A DNA stretch of 64,000 nt from the NCBI GenBank assembly GCA_948099385.1, contig CANUEZ040000180.1:2791001-2855000 (forward strand), in the 5' to 3' direction. The stretch comes from Fasciola hepatica. Its lineage: Eukaryota > Platyhelminthes > Trematoda > Plagiorchiida > Fasciolidae. The notes under the pieces are model-generated. The model saw only the letters and a list, made by a program, of their open reading frames with translations, did no database searches and was not told where the DNA came from. Every line of letters starts with the position of its first letter. The stretch's first letter is position 1. The translations under genes were made by a program, and so were the position numbers. Shown here one piece after another: positions 1-12,150 of this stretch.

Positions 1-1030
1 CGTTACATCGTAATTATCGTCGTTCAGTGAGAGGCATTGTTTAAGTGCATCGGATGTTAACGTATTGACATGGACGGAAGAAAAGGAATTCCACTCTGGT
101 AAACATATTCCTGCCAAACGTGATGGGTTCCTCAGCCGATTTGGGTTATATGTGACTTGAATGTCGTAGAAGGCAAACCACGCACAAGGTTCATCTCCTC
201 ACGATTATTTATCTCATCATTCGAGCTCAACCTTGCTAGGTTTCATAGAAATCGGTGGTCGAAAAGCTCTAGTCAGCCAACACCCTCCATGAACACATTC
301 CAAACTTCCCAGTAGAAGCGCAGAACAGATTGGACTGCAGATCAGCAAACGGGACCATTCAGTTTAAGTAAGGTATCAGGTCGCCACCACGATTGTTCCA
401 GTTCAGCAGACACTGTTGGTTTTTATAGATATGCGTACATTTCTATTGCGAAAGATATTCCCATCATTCGCTATACAACTGCTTAGGTACGTGAAGTACT
501 TAACTGTAGTCATGTCTTCATTGTCTGTAGCATTTATCCAGGAATAACCGATGCCCAATTTTGAGGCAGCACTTTACTCTTCAGAGGTTCAAATCACATG
601 CCAAATTCAATCACAGCACGCGTGAGTATCGCACTTTTTTGATGTTGCGGTCCCCAGTTCATTTCAGATTGGGAGGGTAAGCTCAGAAACATTATAGAGT
701 TTTTGATCAGCAATGAACCTCCGCCATTTACCCAACCGAATGCAGCATACAAGAACATTAGAATGATTCATTTATCTCCCCTTGGGAATACGTAATTTAG
801 ACAGAACACCACAAGAGGTAGTTGTCTTATTCAGTAGAGTCACATTCTCCTCGTCTACGTGTCGTCTTAGAATGTGCCTGATTCTTTCCAGGCGGGAAAT
901 CCATCACACCGTCGAGCACTCTGCAGCTGCTCGTCTTCAACCGATGGTTCTTTGATCTTCAACTCGCCTTATTATTCCTTATTTAATTCCTTTTATTATG
1001 TGATAATGATACAAAATTTCAAGACTATGG
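1..1030. other. non-coding stretch, nothing recognised
   Basis: No reading frame with recognisable protein similarity, no RNA gene and no strong repeat structure seen. It may be 5' flank or first intron of the LACTB2-like gene that is visible from 6.7 kb. Confidence 0.4.
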
Positions 1031-1039
1031 TTGCAGTCA

Positions 1040-1150
1040 CTTAGGGGCTGCATTTTGGGGAAATTGACCGGCGGGTGCAGCAAGATTCGAACTCCCGACA
1101 GAAGCGTCCAAAGTTCGCCATAATGACCGACTGATCACGGTTGGTTAAGT
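1040..1150 (-). repeat. tRNA-like SINE fragment
   Basis: Read on the minus strand it contains a B-box-like string (GAGTTCGAATCTTGC) followed by GCACCCGCCGGTCAATTTCCC. A similar arrangement of an ACCGG(C/T)GG motif next to a TTCGAAT box occurs at 22,215-22,330, so I treat both as fragments of tRNA-derived short interspersed elements. No A box is convincing and it would not fold as a working tRNA. It could also be a decayed tRNA pseudogene. Confidence 0.4.
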
Positions 1151-1154
1151 AGCA

Positions 1155-2495
1155 TGCAAATGGCCGTTCTATCTGCGACCTTAAGATGCGCCAAGGGACA
1201 CAGCCATGTTCTCCATCTGGTAATATCTGAAAATGTCCGAATAGTCCAATATGTGGAAAACACAGAGTGGCAGACAAGCTCGTTTCCAGTTATTCTTAAT
1301 CATTTGAAACATAAAATTTTGCATGGCTAATGTCAAATCAAAGTGAAACGATAGGTGGTGGGGTAAAATAGTTCGTAAAATAAAGGAGAACAGTGTTCAC
1401 GCGCGTGATTCATATGTGGATGTGATCGGCATAGGTAGTCTCCAACTAATTTTCTGTGTTTATGATGGGCCAAACAAACTTCAGCGCTCACACGTAGTGT
1501 TTTTCTTCTAAGTGGTCATTCAAGACGCTTCATTGATATGACAATGCTATAATTTGAAGAAATAACTTGGGAAATAGATGTCCGAAGGAACACCAGTTTG
1601 TGGTTCAAAGGGGACATTCTAGTGGTTGCTATATATCGTAGACTATAATGGGCTGTTGACAGAATATTTTGTGCGGTGAAACTCCAAATTTTGTTCACAT
1701 CCAAACCAATCCTCTTCTTACGATTAAGGCATAGGGTGCCAGATTGCGGCTTCATTCTGTGCATGCTCAGTTGCCTGTTACAGGGGAACGACTTGGTTAA
1801 ACATTAGGGCAATTAAAGTAATCACGAGCGCCTCTTATTGAGTCTAACCACCTAGTGTATGCGCCCGAAGCTCCCCGACCAGTTCACAAGATTGTTAGTG
1901 AAGTTCTGTGTTCTGGTCACAGTGGAAACCGTAGGTATTCGTTTCTTTCATCCTCTGTTGTGCTTCAAAGCAACTTATACAAGCACTGAGGCTTCTTTGA
2001 CCCACTCCCAGCACATCAGAGATCAATTGATTGATATAACCACACTGATTACATTCACTCTCGGTCTAGGGGTAGGTTGGGATCATGCAAATGAACCCCG
2101 TTCTCTTATTTTTCGACCTATGTCATCCCATCATATACTGTTTTGTTTTGATTCGGCATTGGGCAAGCAAAATGTGATGCATTGACATGATTAGAGATCA
2201 CTGAATGATGAGCTTGTTTTCCGCTTTGTATTATTTTTGCTGTCTGAAGGTACCTATAAATTCTGACAGTCGTATCATTAGATTGTAAGCAAATATTCAC
2301 TCTCTGTACTGAAGAAGTTAGCAACCGCGTGTGTGGGGGGTATCGGTAAGATCGCATGTCATGAAAGTTTTGGGGATGTTGATGATCAGCTCAATTCTGC
2401 TATCCATGCTTACCTATTGCGTATCTGAAAAATCAGACCTCCATAATCTAGTTTATCAGAACAGATAGAAGACCAATTGCGATATGCGGCTTCTC
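1155..2495. other. non-coding stretch, nothing recognised
   Basis: Only short open frames without recognisable domains. No repeat partner found elsewhere in the window. Confidence 0.35.
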
Positions 2496-2499
2496 AGTC

Positions 2500-2700
2500 G
2501 CGTAGGTGAAACATGTTAATTCGTATTCGAATGGAGCACGGAATAACGCAATGGGAACAGACAGTGTCTCCGGTTCGATTCCGGTTCGCGGTGTTGGGCT
2601 TTTGGATGTGAAAAATGCAAGTGGATTCTCCATTAAATTAGGAAACGGTTCGGCAAATCTAATTGGCTGGCGCCATGGGAAACATTGCGGGTCAACAGTT
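2500..2700 (+). repeat. tRNA-like SINE, family S4 (best copy)
   Basis: Contains a good pol III B box (GGTTCGATTCC near 2,573) preceded by GGAACAGACAGTGTCTCC and followed by a tail with TGGATTCTCCATTAAATT. Related but diverged copies are seen at 3,400-3,525 (minus, head part only) and 20,580-20,760 (minus, tail part and B-box region). Three dispersed copies in both orientations sharing a tRNA-like head fit a SINE family. Exact ends are not defined. Confidence 0.55.
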
Positions 2701-3399
2701 TCTGTGCTTTTGATGGGGTTCTAAGTCAACACGGACTCGCAAAAGCCCATTTCTTGCAATCACCCGGGACGCTTGACCTAAATCAGTTTGATGATCGTTG
2801 AAGCCGTTTCTCGTGGTCGTTTACTGTCCGGGTGAGGGATGACGCATCCACTGCACTAACCACTTCAGTGCATTGTTCCCCATTCCTAGTCTGACGCTGA
2901 TCCGTTCTGCCTGTGTTAGGTATCCCCGCAGCTGCAGGGGTGGTGTGTAAAACCTGCAATTCAGTTGCCAAATTGGTGCACTCTAGCACACATCTGGAAT
3001 TTTGGTTAATCCGGTTGAACAGATGGTCATCTTTAAACGGTGGTATTAAAGTAACTCGTTTTTTCTCGATTCTGTCGATTTGCAAAGTTTTGGGCCTTTT
3101 TCTTTCGTGAATCTTGTTGAATTTATCGGGGTAACTATTTACACGGAGGGTTTGAATTATGAAGTGTTCTTCCTTTTACAGTTGATCTGCACTGCGGATT
3201 TTGCGTGCTCTGCAGAATAGATAGGGTTCTGACTAAATCGCGTTTGTAGGCGACTGGCGCAAAACTGGAAAACTGAATGCATTGTTCATTCTACATTGCC
3301 TTACGATGAATGATCCTTCTAATTGTTCCATCTACACGTCTAGTCCTCAGAATGCCTAGAAAAGCGAGACTGTTTTCACTCTCTATTTCACATTACTGA

Positions 3400-3525
3400 T
3401 AAGTGGGGATGTTTACCTGGTCGAATAACCGTTTCTTAATTTGCTCGACACTGTCTGTTCCTATTGTGTTACTCTGTGCTTCATTCGCGTACGAATTAGC
3501 ATGTCTTATGTACACGATTGAGAAG
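3400..3525 (-). repeat. SINE family S4, partial copy
   Basis: On the minus strand it matches the head of the 2,500-2,700 element, sharing the pattern GCTAATTCGTACGCGAATG ... GGAACAGACAGTGTC. It diverges just where the B box would follow, so it is truncated or decayed. Confidence 0.5.
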
Positions 3526-3529
3526 ATTA

Positions 3530-5180
3530 AGAGAAGTGCTTGTATCTCACAATTGGGTATCGTTTTCCCGCTTTTATCTGGCATGCCATAATCACTCGAA
3601 GACATTTTCCACTATCTCGTTAGAGGCGAAGTTGAACAGAATCGGCGAGAACGGAAATTCCTGGTTTTCATTGAATTGAACAGTTCACCGTGTACTATTT
3701 CTCGGTTGACAGTGTTCTAGTACATCACAATGATTGCCCTAGATTCCATCCAGAATGATGGAGCGCGTTTTTTTTACATTATCAGAAAACATACAATGCA
3801 TAACTGACAGTACCACGAATAACGAAAATAAGCCCATAAAAGTCAAAATTACTGTGGAAAACGAAGAGAAACACACAACAATGACTATCTAAAGCTTGAT
3901 GTAGCATTTATAATGTTTTCAAAGCTTTAATGTTGTTGGCTGCATCTACAAATCCTATTCTTTTAATCCTTGAGGACAAAAAAGCACGTTTTTCGTAGAG
4001 ACAAGAAGTGTGCCTGTGAGAATCACATTTTTTGGACCTCATCCCGAGAATAAGCCGCACGATATCTCGATTCGCTTGGCATCACATTCTGGTGCAGGCT
4101 GTAACTGATGAAAAGTCAAAGAATAAAATGGAAATACGCATGTACATTTTCGTTCCTCTCATTCACCATCTCCGTGGAGAAAATAAAATAGGTAAAAGTC
4201 GCCCGTTCCATTTCGCACGGTGCTGTGACCTGCGGTTCTATACAGTGTTTTCTCAAGAGGAAGTTTGTTTGCCGTCTATCTCTGGAAGCAGCCCTAGCCG
4301 TCCATTGTTATCCCCGCCCATCGTCCATAGGAAGCGTTCGACGTACTCGGATTGCCTATACTCTGTTTTTAGTTGCCCGCTCATTTTGGAGGTTGGAGAT
4401 CTAACCCCTTTGGTTGATTGATCCATGCACTGTGATAACCTTTACATGAGAGTTACATCACGTGATGGCCGCTTTGGCTGCCGGATCGGGTCATGCGGGC
4501 GCAGTCCAGCCAGGTTGGTAAGACCTAAAGGACAACATGTATTCCTGTAAAGCATGTTGAATCGATGCTATGACCTTGGTACATAAGCTAATGTGTGTGT
4601 GTGTGTGAGTGTGTGTGCGTGCGTGCGTGCGTGCATTTATGGACTGCTAATGGGAGACGTGATGACCGGTGGACATAGCAGCTATGTGCACCGCGGAAAA
4701 TTGCTTTTTGCATTTCAATCAGTCCACCCAGCATTCCTTGGTTTGTTGTGTTATCTCAAGAGTCGTCTAAAAACATCCGATCCGCAGCTCCTGTTGCCAG
4801 TCCCCAACGAAAAACCAAAACACACCATTCAGAAGATCGACAAAGTTAATGACAGCAGCACACAAAAGTGAAAATGGTGACTTTGACGAAGGTCCACTAA
4901 TGTGCCCCGTCGGAGCCACGTTCTTCTCAGGTCGACTGCTGATTTCCAAGCCCTCGGTTCGTCTGTTTGCTCGACATTTGTCCGGAGTAGGGTGGGAATT
5001 GTGCAGTGAAAGCGTGAGAAAGTATTAACAATCCGCAGAGCTTGTTTGCTTGCTGAACCGCGTTGGCGTAAGACATAGTTTGCATGTGTTTATGAACTGA
5101 GGAACTATTCAGCCCTGGGCATTAGGGTTATGGGAGTTCATCAATCTCCAACGCGCAAGGCTGCTTCCCGGTTAGATGTC
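3530..5180. other. non-coding stretch with one microsatellite
   Basis: No supported gene. The open frame at 4,032-4,421 (+) has no recognisable domain and no splice or start context that I can defend. A TG/CG-type microsatellite lies at 4,592-4,634. Confidence 0.35.
4592..4634. repeat. (TG)n/(TGCG)n microsatellite
   Basis: About 25 bases of TG dinucleotides pass into TGCG tetranucleotides. This is a simple sequence repeat; the short frame through it is not a gene. Confidence 0.9.
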
Positions 5181-5181
5181 C

Positions 5182-5701
5182 CAAGTTACATGGGAAAATC
5201 GTGATAACTTCCTCCTTACACACAAGGGATAAATTTCCAATCTTATTCAAATCGTGGCTGTTAGTAGGAAATTGTAAACATCAAGTCGCTGAATTTTACA
5301 GTGGATTTGTTACTGCAAAAATTTATAGCAAACTGATAGATACGTACAAAAGTGATATATACAGCCTCATGTGAGACGTGATCTGGCGCATTATTCTACA
5401 GCAAACCAGTTCTAGATTAACATAGTCTGACAGATTGGAAACTCTCATTTCTCGAGCCCCGTGAATTCTGCACTGTTCAGGGTAGGCTTGACGACACTCC
5501 ATCAACAAGGTTGATCTTGACTTTTTGCAACTATGTCAACTGGCGTGATGAGTTTTGCGGCCTCAAATCTTTGGGAAGAGTTATTTTGGAAGTTGTTCTT
5601 TACGAGTGTCGATTTTGTGAATCCCTGTGAAATTCACAAGGGTTAGGAATTTGTTGCTTGTGTGTAAGGAGGATGTTATCACATTTTTCCCATGTAACTT
5701 G
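5182..5701. repeat. 520-bp element with ~55-bp terminal inverted repeats (MITE-like)
   Basis: The left end (5,182-5,238) and right end (5,643-5,701) are reverse complements with only a few mismatches over the first 45 bases. Both begin CAAGTTACATGGGAAAA when read inward and share CCTCCTTACACACAAG. The roughly 400-bp interior has no coding frame. Size, long TIRs and lack of coding capacity fit a non-autonomous DNA transposon. No clear target-site duplication is visible, so a simple foldback repeat is the alternative. Confidence 0.6.
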
Positions 5702-6678
5702 TAAAAGTTTGCCAGAGTGCAACCTTGTACTCTTGAGATTGATCAACTCGAGAAACCTCTATATCCAGGTAATTTCGACAACACATGTGTGCGACATTTT
5801 ATCATGCAGCGGTTTAGTACTGTGACCACAAAATCTGGAAGAATCGATAATCCTCAAGACTTCGTTCGATAAGCCACACGATTTCAGTGAACGTATAATC
5901 CAGTCAATTATTCGAACCGTTATAGACCTACTTTTTGCCTAAAATCTTCCACTTGGAATTAATTTTACGGCTAACCAGCAAACCATACACCACATATCTT
6001 GTTTTTCTTCGTGGAACACTCGGGTCGCTTCAGAACCCCGACTCATAGGTTAGGTGAAGAACTCACTCGGACCACATGAACCAACCAGATAGAATGATTC
6101 ACAAAGGAAGAAGCTCGACGCCCGCAGACACATGACCAAAAATGAGCTGGGATGCGTGCGAAGCGCCATGGAAGATAGTCGCAAAGTACGGGCAGGAAAA
6201 CAGATCCACTGGATGTCTTCTCCCTACAATATGGCCGGCGATTAAAGGTCTACGCCCGTGTAGTTCGGTTGACCATCTTCATCCCTTGTCCGGTCCATTC
6301 CGATAGTTGTGTCACGGGAACAATCAAACCAGTGGAATCATTGGAGTCAAAAAATAATTAAACCCACCTGCAGCAATTTTCAGTCCTCTCATTTGAAATC
6401 ACACATTGACTATGCGGATACGAAAAATAACGCAACCAATTCTAAGCCTAACATTGAATCATCTGTACTCTACGTTTCAACGTGATGTCACAAGAGTTAG
6501 ATTTACTTCGGAATCCATAACCCTTTCGGAGAAATCCTTCGTTCAGCTTTCGTTGGATAATGTATCCCATCGCTCAGACGTCATGCGCTTAATATATATC
6601 CTAATTGAGTTTATATTATTTGCACTGAACTTCTGTTTTCGTGATTCCATGACTGATTGTATCACTGTCATCCCACAG
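5702..6678. other. non-coding, end of the intron before the first recognised exon
   Basis: Ends with a 3' splice site, TCATCCCACAG, at 6,668-6,678. The open frame that reads through from 6,406 into the exon is intron sequence: similarity to LACTB2 starts exactly at the AG. The preceding coding exon is not visible here. Confidence 0.5.
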
Positions 6679-6879
6679 GGCACGAATTCTTACCTGGTAG
6701 GCTATCCACATTTGCCGCGCATCCTGATTGATACGACATCAGAAGGACCGGGTTTATCCACCTATTTGCAACATTTGTCGACCGCTTTAAGCACTTGTTC
6801 CCGTAATTTCTGTCCACTTGATGGGATTATTCTCACCCATTGGCATCCGGATCATACCCAGGCTGTACCTGCCGTATTG
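6679..6879 (+). CDS. LACTB2: LACTB2-like endoribonuclease, exon with the HxHxDH zinc motif
   Basis: This 201-nt, phase 0-0 exon encodes 67 residues starting GTNSYLVGYPHLPRILIDTT. This matches the start of the metallo-beta-lactamase fold of LACTB2, whose vertebrate proteins have a GTNTYLVG...RILIDTG segment. It carries the zinc signature THWHPDH at 6,835-6,855, where family members have THWHxDH. LACTB2 is known as a mitochondrial single-strand-specific endoribonuclease of the glyoxalase II-like branch. Borders are a CCCACAG acceptor and a G/GTAAGT donor at 6,880. The family N-terminus (about 30 residues) should lie in an earlier exon that I could not find. The exon continues, in the same frame convention, at 16,613 after a 9.7-kb intron. 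Recognition rests on motif order over four exons. Confidence 0.88.
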
Positions 6880-7655
6880 GTAAGTCCTCTCACATCTGTC
6901 CCTAAAATAATGCGCTTTCACAGGCCCACACGTTACTATTATCTCACAGTTAATCTTCTCACGTGGCAAGCTAGAAGCTTCCCGGCCTAATCGCGTAATC
7001 CGTCGTTCATATTTCACATTACTTTAGTGTCTCTTCAGCGAGGTTTTTAAGGCGAAAGCACGAATAAGGTACATGTGGTAAAAATCATGAATCGTACTAC
7101 CTCTTGAGTTTACTTTTCATCTTTCTTGCATCTGGTCATTTACTTCTGGTGCTGCGAACAATATTGATTTCATATTCTGCACTAACCACTACCTTACCTA
7201 TACCTACCCTTTACTGTTGTATATACCCACGATCTTATGGTAATAATTGAAAAGGAGCATTGTCACAGTCTTTCCCTTTTCGAGTCTGAAGTAAGACGCT
7301 TCAATCCTCATCGACAATCCTTCTTTAACCTCCAATATACAGTCGCTAACTCACCACCGAGTAGTCCTCTTATTATCGCTCTTCTGTTGTCATTGTTATA
7401 ACTTTTATTCTTTGGAACTTGCCTCCGTAATTTTCTTACCTAGACCCTGAATTGCTGGCCTTGTGCTCAGGTTACCAGTAATCCGTGGTCTTTATCTCCA
7501 GATGCCCAAAATTCGTTATCCATTTTCATCTGTTGATAAGGAAAACCCCCACCCTTCTCTCGCTTTTTATAACCATTTACGTCCTTCCTCTTTCCAAGAA
7601 ACAATCAATATACGGGTTCTGTCGTGATTTTTCCAACAGCTCCCTGAATAAGAGA
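6880..7655. other. start of the 9.7-kb LACTB2 intron
   Basis: AT-rich, pyrimidine-rich intron sequence after the GTAAGT donor at 6,880. No coding or repeat feature recognised before the LINE fragment at 7,662. Confidence 0.5.
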
Positions 7656-7661
7656 ACTTAA

Positions 7662-8125
7662 TTACTTAACCTGAGATACTGAAAGGTTTGGTGCTGGACT
7701 AACCCAGTCTTGAAACAACATCTTGCACTTTGGAGGTGGAAAATGCACGCTGAATATTTCTACACAGTTGTTCAAGCTGTCCAGCAAAGCCTGCAACTCA
7801 CCTGGATGTTCACTTAGAAGAACTACGCCGTCTGCATAGTCGAGATCTAGCATTCTTCCACCCAGGAAAAGTTCAATACTACTATCCTCATATGACAAAA
7901 CGGCGCTCTTTAAGTTCACACCAATCAGATGGTTAAAGAGGAAATTAGAAGGACGGAAACCCTTCTCCCCAGTAAAATTTGCGATCAAACCGAGATTATC
8001 GACGGATAGATACCAATATGCAATCAACTGCTCTAAATTCCACAAGGTTATGAAGCCGGTGGTCCAGATTGTTTTCCCACAGTCTTATTGCATGCGGTAA
8101 CAAGTTAATGTTATTAACACTAATT
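7662..8125 (-). pseudogene. RTE-like LINE reverse transcriptase fragment (family C)
   Basis: On the minus strand the frame 8,045-7,662 reads GEKGFRPSNFLFNHLIGVNL, then LDLDYADGVVLLSEHPGELQ, then PPPKCKMLFQDW. These correspond to the block B (G.RQGCP-SPFLFN), the YADD block C and the CKV-LQDW region of RTE-like non-LTR reverse transcriptases. YADD is changed to YADG, removing the second catalytic aspartate, and there is no continuous RT around it, so it is a dead fragment. The upstream part (8,046-8,125) has a diverged inverted copy at 12,811-12,995. It sits inside the LACTB2 intron, antisense to the gene. Confidence 0.7.
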
Positions 8126-8414
8126 CGTTTTTGCATATATCGGACAATTGAAAAGTTGGATCTGTCGCACTAGTGACAGTGAAAATTATGATCCGTGTGG
8201 TGCATATAAAATTCCTTGAAGGCACGTGAAATTTTATTGCAAAAGATCCCTGATATGAACCATAACGAGTGTCACCACTCACACAGCAGATCAGTTATTG
8301 TAACCTCTTTAACGCCATAATTTTCTTTCGAATACTCATCGGGAACCGTGTAATGTCATGATGTTTTCAATGCTAAATAGATGGATTCAGCTTTATCAAA
8401 CTGTCAAACAGAGA

Positions 8415-8710
8415 TGGTTGGTGATTACTTTTGTTCGTTCTGACGGAATACAAAGTAACTGCAATTATTGTGTGCACGATTATTTGAGCGTGTAGTTTAC
8501 CATTTAGCATAATTCGCGTTATCTCTATTAGCACCGGAACGCCAAGGAAATCCGAGGGGACACTAGCTCATAGTAAAATTGAATAACTTGATTTTCATAG
8601 AAATTTGTTGAAGTTTCGTGACTTTTCCTGATGATAAGTTTCACGCGTTTCCTTAAAGTTTCATTGAAGTGGTTTTTCATGGTTACATTCCATTCCCCTA
8701 TTAACTTTTG
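8415..8710. repeat. diverged repeat X, copy 1 (inverted partner at 11,860-12,150)
   Basis: Shares with the reverse complement of 11,860-12,150 the strings CTGCAATTATTGTGTGCA, AAATTGAATAACTTG and TTTCGTGACTTTTCCTGATGA in the same order and spacing. Divergence looks like 20-30%. No coding similarity recognised. Confidence 0.6.
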
Positions 8711-11700
8711 TATATTTGAAAAGACCTCAATATTGGCTCTCAAATTTGGTCCGATTAGTTTGTATGGAGTTTTTTTTCTGGCGGTATGGTGCTAAGTGTC
8801 CGTACGGACATGTCACCATTCTGTCGAGGTTTTTTCCTTCATTGTTCCACCGTGTGGCAGCTTCTCGCTTTTTATGGTAAAGTAGCATATCAGGGAAATC
8901 GGAGAGTCTTGAACATGTCGGCAATTTTTACCGGGCTTTGTTGTTTCTTTATCATTTTTCCCGGTCTTCTAGTGAAAGAATATGTCATTTTGAAAAGGTC
9001 CATTGAAGTTATATCACGATTCAGTGTTTTCTTTCACCTTAAATTGATCGGTTTCCTAACAGAGGAGCACTTCACTTCATGCGACAAACCGTGCAACAAT
9101 ACCAAAATTTGGCTTAACTCGATGCAACTGGAAAAATTTGCAATCAACTTGTGTTAAAAGCAAGCAATTCCAGTGGACCATGTAGTCGCCTAGGTTTCTG
9201 AATAATATCAATTTGTTCCTTTATTCGACCATGTCGGTAACGGTACTGTATATGGAAATACATGAAGTGCGTTTGGTAGTGACACAGATCGGAAGTTAGA
9301 AGACGTTGTCGAACAAGCTATTGCCCACACCCATTCATCTCAGTAATGACGTGCTAAAGACTGGTATTCCCGCTAATGCCCCACTAAATCAATCAGAAAG
9401 CTGCTTCAAAAATGGGATTACTTGGAAGCGAGACCGTAAATCAGGTGCACGACAAGTGATCCACATTCTGTTATCAATTTTGGTCATCCACTGTATCACA
9501 TTCCAAATTGAAATGACTAGTTAGTTCATCAGTATGTATTCACAAACATGGAGCTACAAAAGGTGTATCTATATGTTTGCCATAACCCCCTCAGTTAGTC
9601 GTCCGAAACACGGAAAAAAGATCTAAGCAAATGAATTAAGTTTTAGTTGTCATGATATGCACTCGTTTATTTCATCGCCCAATCTAAACCACCCTAACTA
9701 GACAAAGATGTATTGGGCATATCACCATCTTCAGCCAGTATGATATAACCACACGATCAGCGCGAACGCACATCACTGCTATTTCAGTCAATCCTGCCGG
9801 GACTATCACTTCCGCGTGCCAATTGGTATCAATACTTCTCGAAAACGACGAATCTCCAACAGACTACCGTTATTTTTGCGCTTCTCAAACTTCAGTTTGT
9901 CCCGGCTTTATACCGTGTGTTCATTCCGCTGCCCTGGCCAGTATGTCGTTTTGTAACTGTCACTCAAACCATTATTGCTAGATGTTCAAAGGCCCGTCCA
10001 ATATTGGTGATTCGCACGCCCCCAACACATTTATCCTGTCAACAACCCCGTCAATCAATGTTGGGTCACTGCACCCTTTCACACTTAAGCGGGGAATTGT
10101 TTTCTGGTCATGCACACTCGCACAGTCCGATGCATTAAAGTCCTCCAATGACCGGTTTCTCCCTACCCTGCATAAGGTTATCTCACCACCGTCTCTGTGT
10201 TGTAGTTGGTGAATACATGCACACACGTATCGATGGTTTTCAAAAACGATGAATCCCCGACAGACCTGTTAGTTTTATTTTTCTCAACCTTCAGTCGAGG
10301 GGTTTATTGAGTGTTATCCACAAAGAACAGGGGTTATCTTAGTGCTTTCAAGTGACCTTTTCACTCTACTGACCATCCCGATCCGGCCCGTTTTCGTTGC
10401 CTCAATTGCACAGTCAATTCCGTTCACATGTTGTGCCCTAGAGAAACAAACGAACAACCGCTTGGTTTATCCGTCGTAGCTGCCGTATTCAGCTCAGCCC
10501 AGCGACCCGTATATCTAATGTGGTTTACCATAGAACTGAGATGGTTCGATGGCAAAGTGGTCTTCCAACTAGAATTAGTAGGATTGACCGAAACACCTGG
10601 TGTCAGTATGTGGCTCTCAAAAAGACCACTGAGGAGACAGACCTTGGGTGGAAGCTGAGTCACTGACTAGTAAGCGCATCTCTGTGCATGCGTACGTGGA
10701 CACAAGCTAGAAACAAAAGTAAAATACAATTGGGGCCGTAACTGACGCATGCGTCAACCACGCAGTGATGTGTATACCATCCCCAGGTTGGGCCGCCTTC
10801 CCGTTGGTGAACACACCATTGTCAAATCACATGAGCACCACGTCCGTTCAGACACGAAATATTTCTGCTACATTCAGGATAGGAGGCCTCAGTCTATGTA
10901 AATCTTGCAAACATTTTCAGTGCTGATCCTGGATTGTGCACGTGTGCACGCATACAGGTACACTTACTCGGTCACCCAGCTTTCGACCAAGGCATGTCTG
11001 CTCCGTGGTCCTTTAACCGTTAGGATTTCAACAACAGGTGGATTGCATTTCGACACTCGATGGGACTGAGCCCTTTCCCCATGGTTTATCTTGGTCGCCC
11101 ACGCTCTTCTACGTCTCACGTGTCATGTTTGCGACGTGTGTGGCGTGCAACTACCAAGACGATACAGAGCAGGTTTTGCAAAATGTGTTGATAAACAAAG
11201 GAAAATGTGGATGTAAATTTAACGCAGAATTAATTGAAAACACCTGGCTGAAGATTCAGAGCAGTCGGTAGAGAATGAGATTGTTTTTTACGCTTCCCAA
11301 CTGGCCTAATATAGTGCGTTTTAAAGACATTTAAACCCAGACTGTAGAAGAAAGTACGAGAAACTTAGTAGTCATGGTGACAACAAATGACGTTTTCGTG
11401 TCCACGTAGTTACAGTACTATCAGTGTCACGAGAGTGTGTGTTGATAATTGTCCTGCAGAATTACCTGAACTATCAAATTCGAAAGATAAGTCAGCACGA
11501 TTCGCACACACAATTGACAACGTGAGGATATCAGGGCTTAACGTCATTCCAAGGAGCTCAGAAAATTGAACTCTATGTAATTGAATGGTGCGCGGAGTAT
11601 ACTCATCCTTTGGGAAGGCTGAGGGAGATGGGATGGAGATACACTCAAAACACTACGAAGGGTTACGTGAAAGATCACTGTTCATAATAACTCACACTGT

Positions 11701-11859
11701 TTTGAAGATTACCAGATAGGTCATTTATTCCCCTTTGGTTGATACAGCATGGAAAATACTTGAGACGTTAGCGTACTACGTTTCAGTTTCTGGGAAGCTA
11801 TACGAGAGGTCGGTTACGTGATGGGGTGGCCCTGAACACCTTGTTTTCGTGTCCTGGAA
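8711..11859. other. LACTB2 intron interior with a weak 0.1-kb direct repeat
   Basis: No gene recognised. Two degenerate direct repeats are visible, about 9,830-9,925 and 10,230-10,320. Both read AAAACGA(C/T)GAATC(T/C)CC(A/G)ACAGAC, followed by TTATTTTT and a CTTCAGT motif. The matching short frames on both strands around 10.0-10.7 kb have no domain I can name. Confidence 0.4.
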
Positions 11860-12150
11860 AGCGATTCGGTGTCTTCCCGGAGTATGAACCGATTATCAGA
11901 TTTCAGCAAAATTTTGAGGAAGGGTGCAAAATTTGTCATCAGGAAAAGTCACGAAATTTCAGTGAGCTGCTACGAAAACCAAGTTATTCAATTTTTACAA
12001 CCAGGCAGTGTCCCCTTGGACTCTTTCGGCGTTCTAGTGAGTTAGGAAACAACAGGAAGTATGTCAAAAGTTACACCGTACGCGCAAATGATCATGCACA
12101 CAATAATTGCAGTTCTTGTGCATCCTATCAGAACAAACTTTATTGTTTTC
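11860..12150. repeat. diverged repeat X, copy 2 (inverted relative to copy 1)
   Basis: Reverse-complement relative of 8,415-8,710 (see that entry). The two copies lie about 3.2 kb apart and are flanked on their outer sides by the two family C fragments, also inverted. X may therefore be part of the same mobile element, or the whole may be an old inverted duplication. Confidence 0.6.

Noticed and set aside
4106..4140. Hammerhead ribozyme core (CTGATGA followed later by GAAA)
   Set aside because: Stem II and the cleavage-site helix do not pair. The same applies to other isolated CTGATGA strings at 8,629, 17,353, 24,337 and 26,868.
6406..6678. Coding sequence upstream of the LACTB2 exon in the same open frame
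   Set aside because: Similarity to the family begins exactly at the splice acceptor. The upstream residues include a hydrophobic stretch but match nothing and follow a branch/pyrimidine-type intron end.
9286..9300. Possible sequencing adapter remnant (AGATCGGAAG)
   Set aside because: Only ten bases match and the sequence continues differently; chance occurrence.
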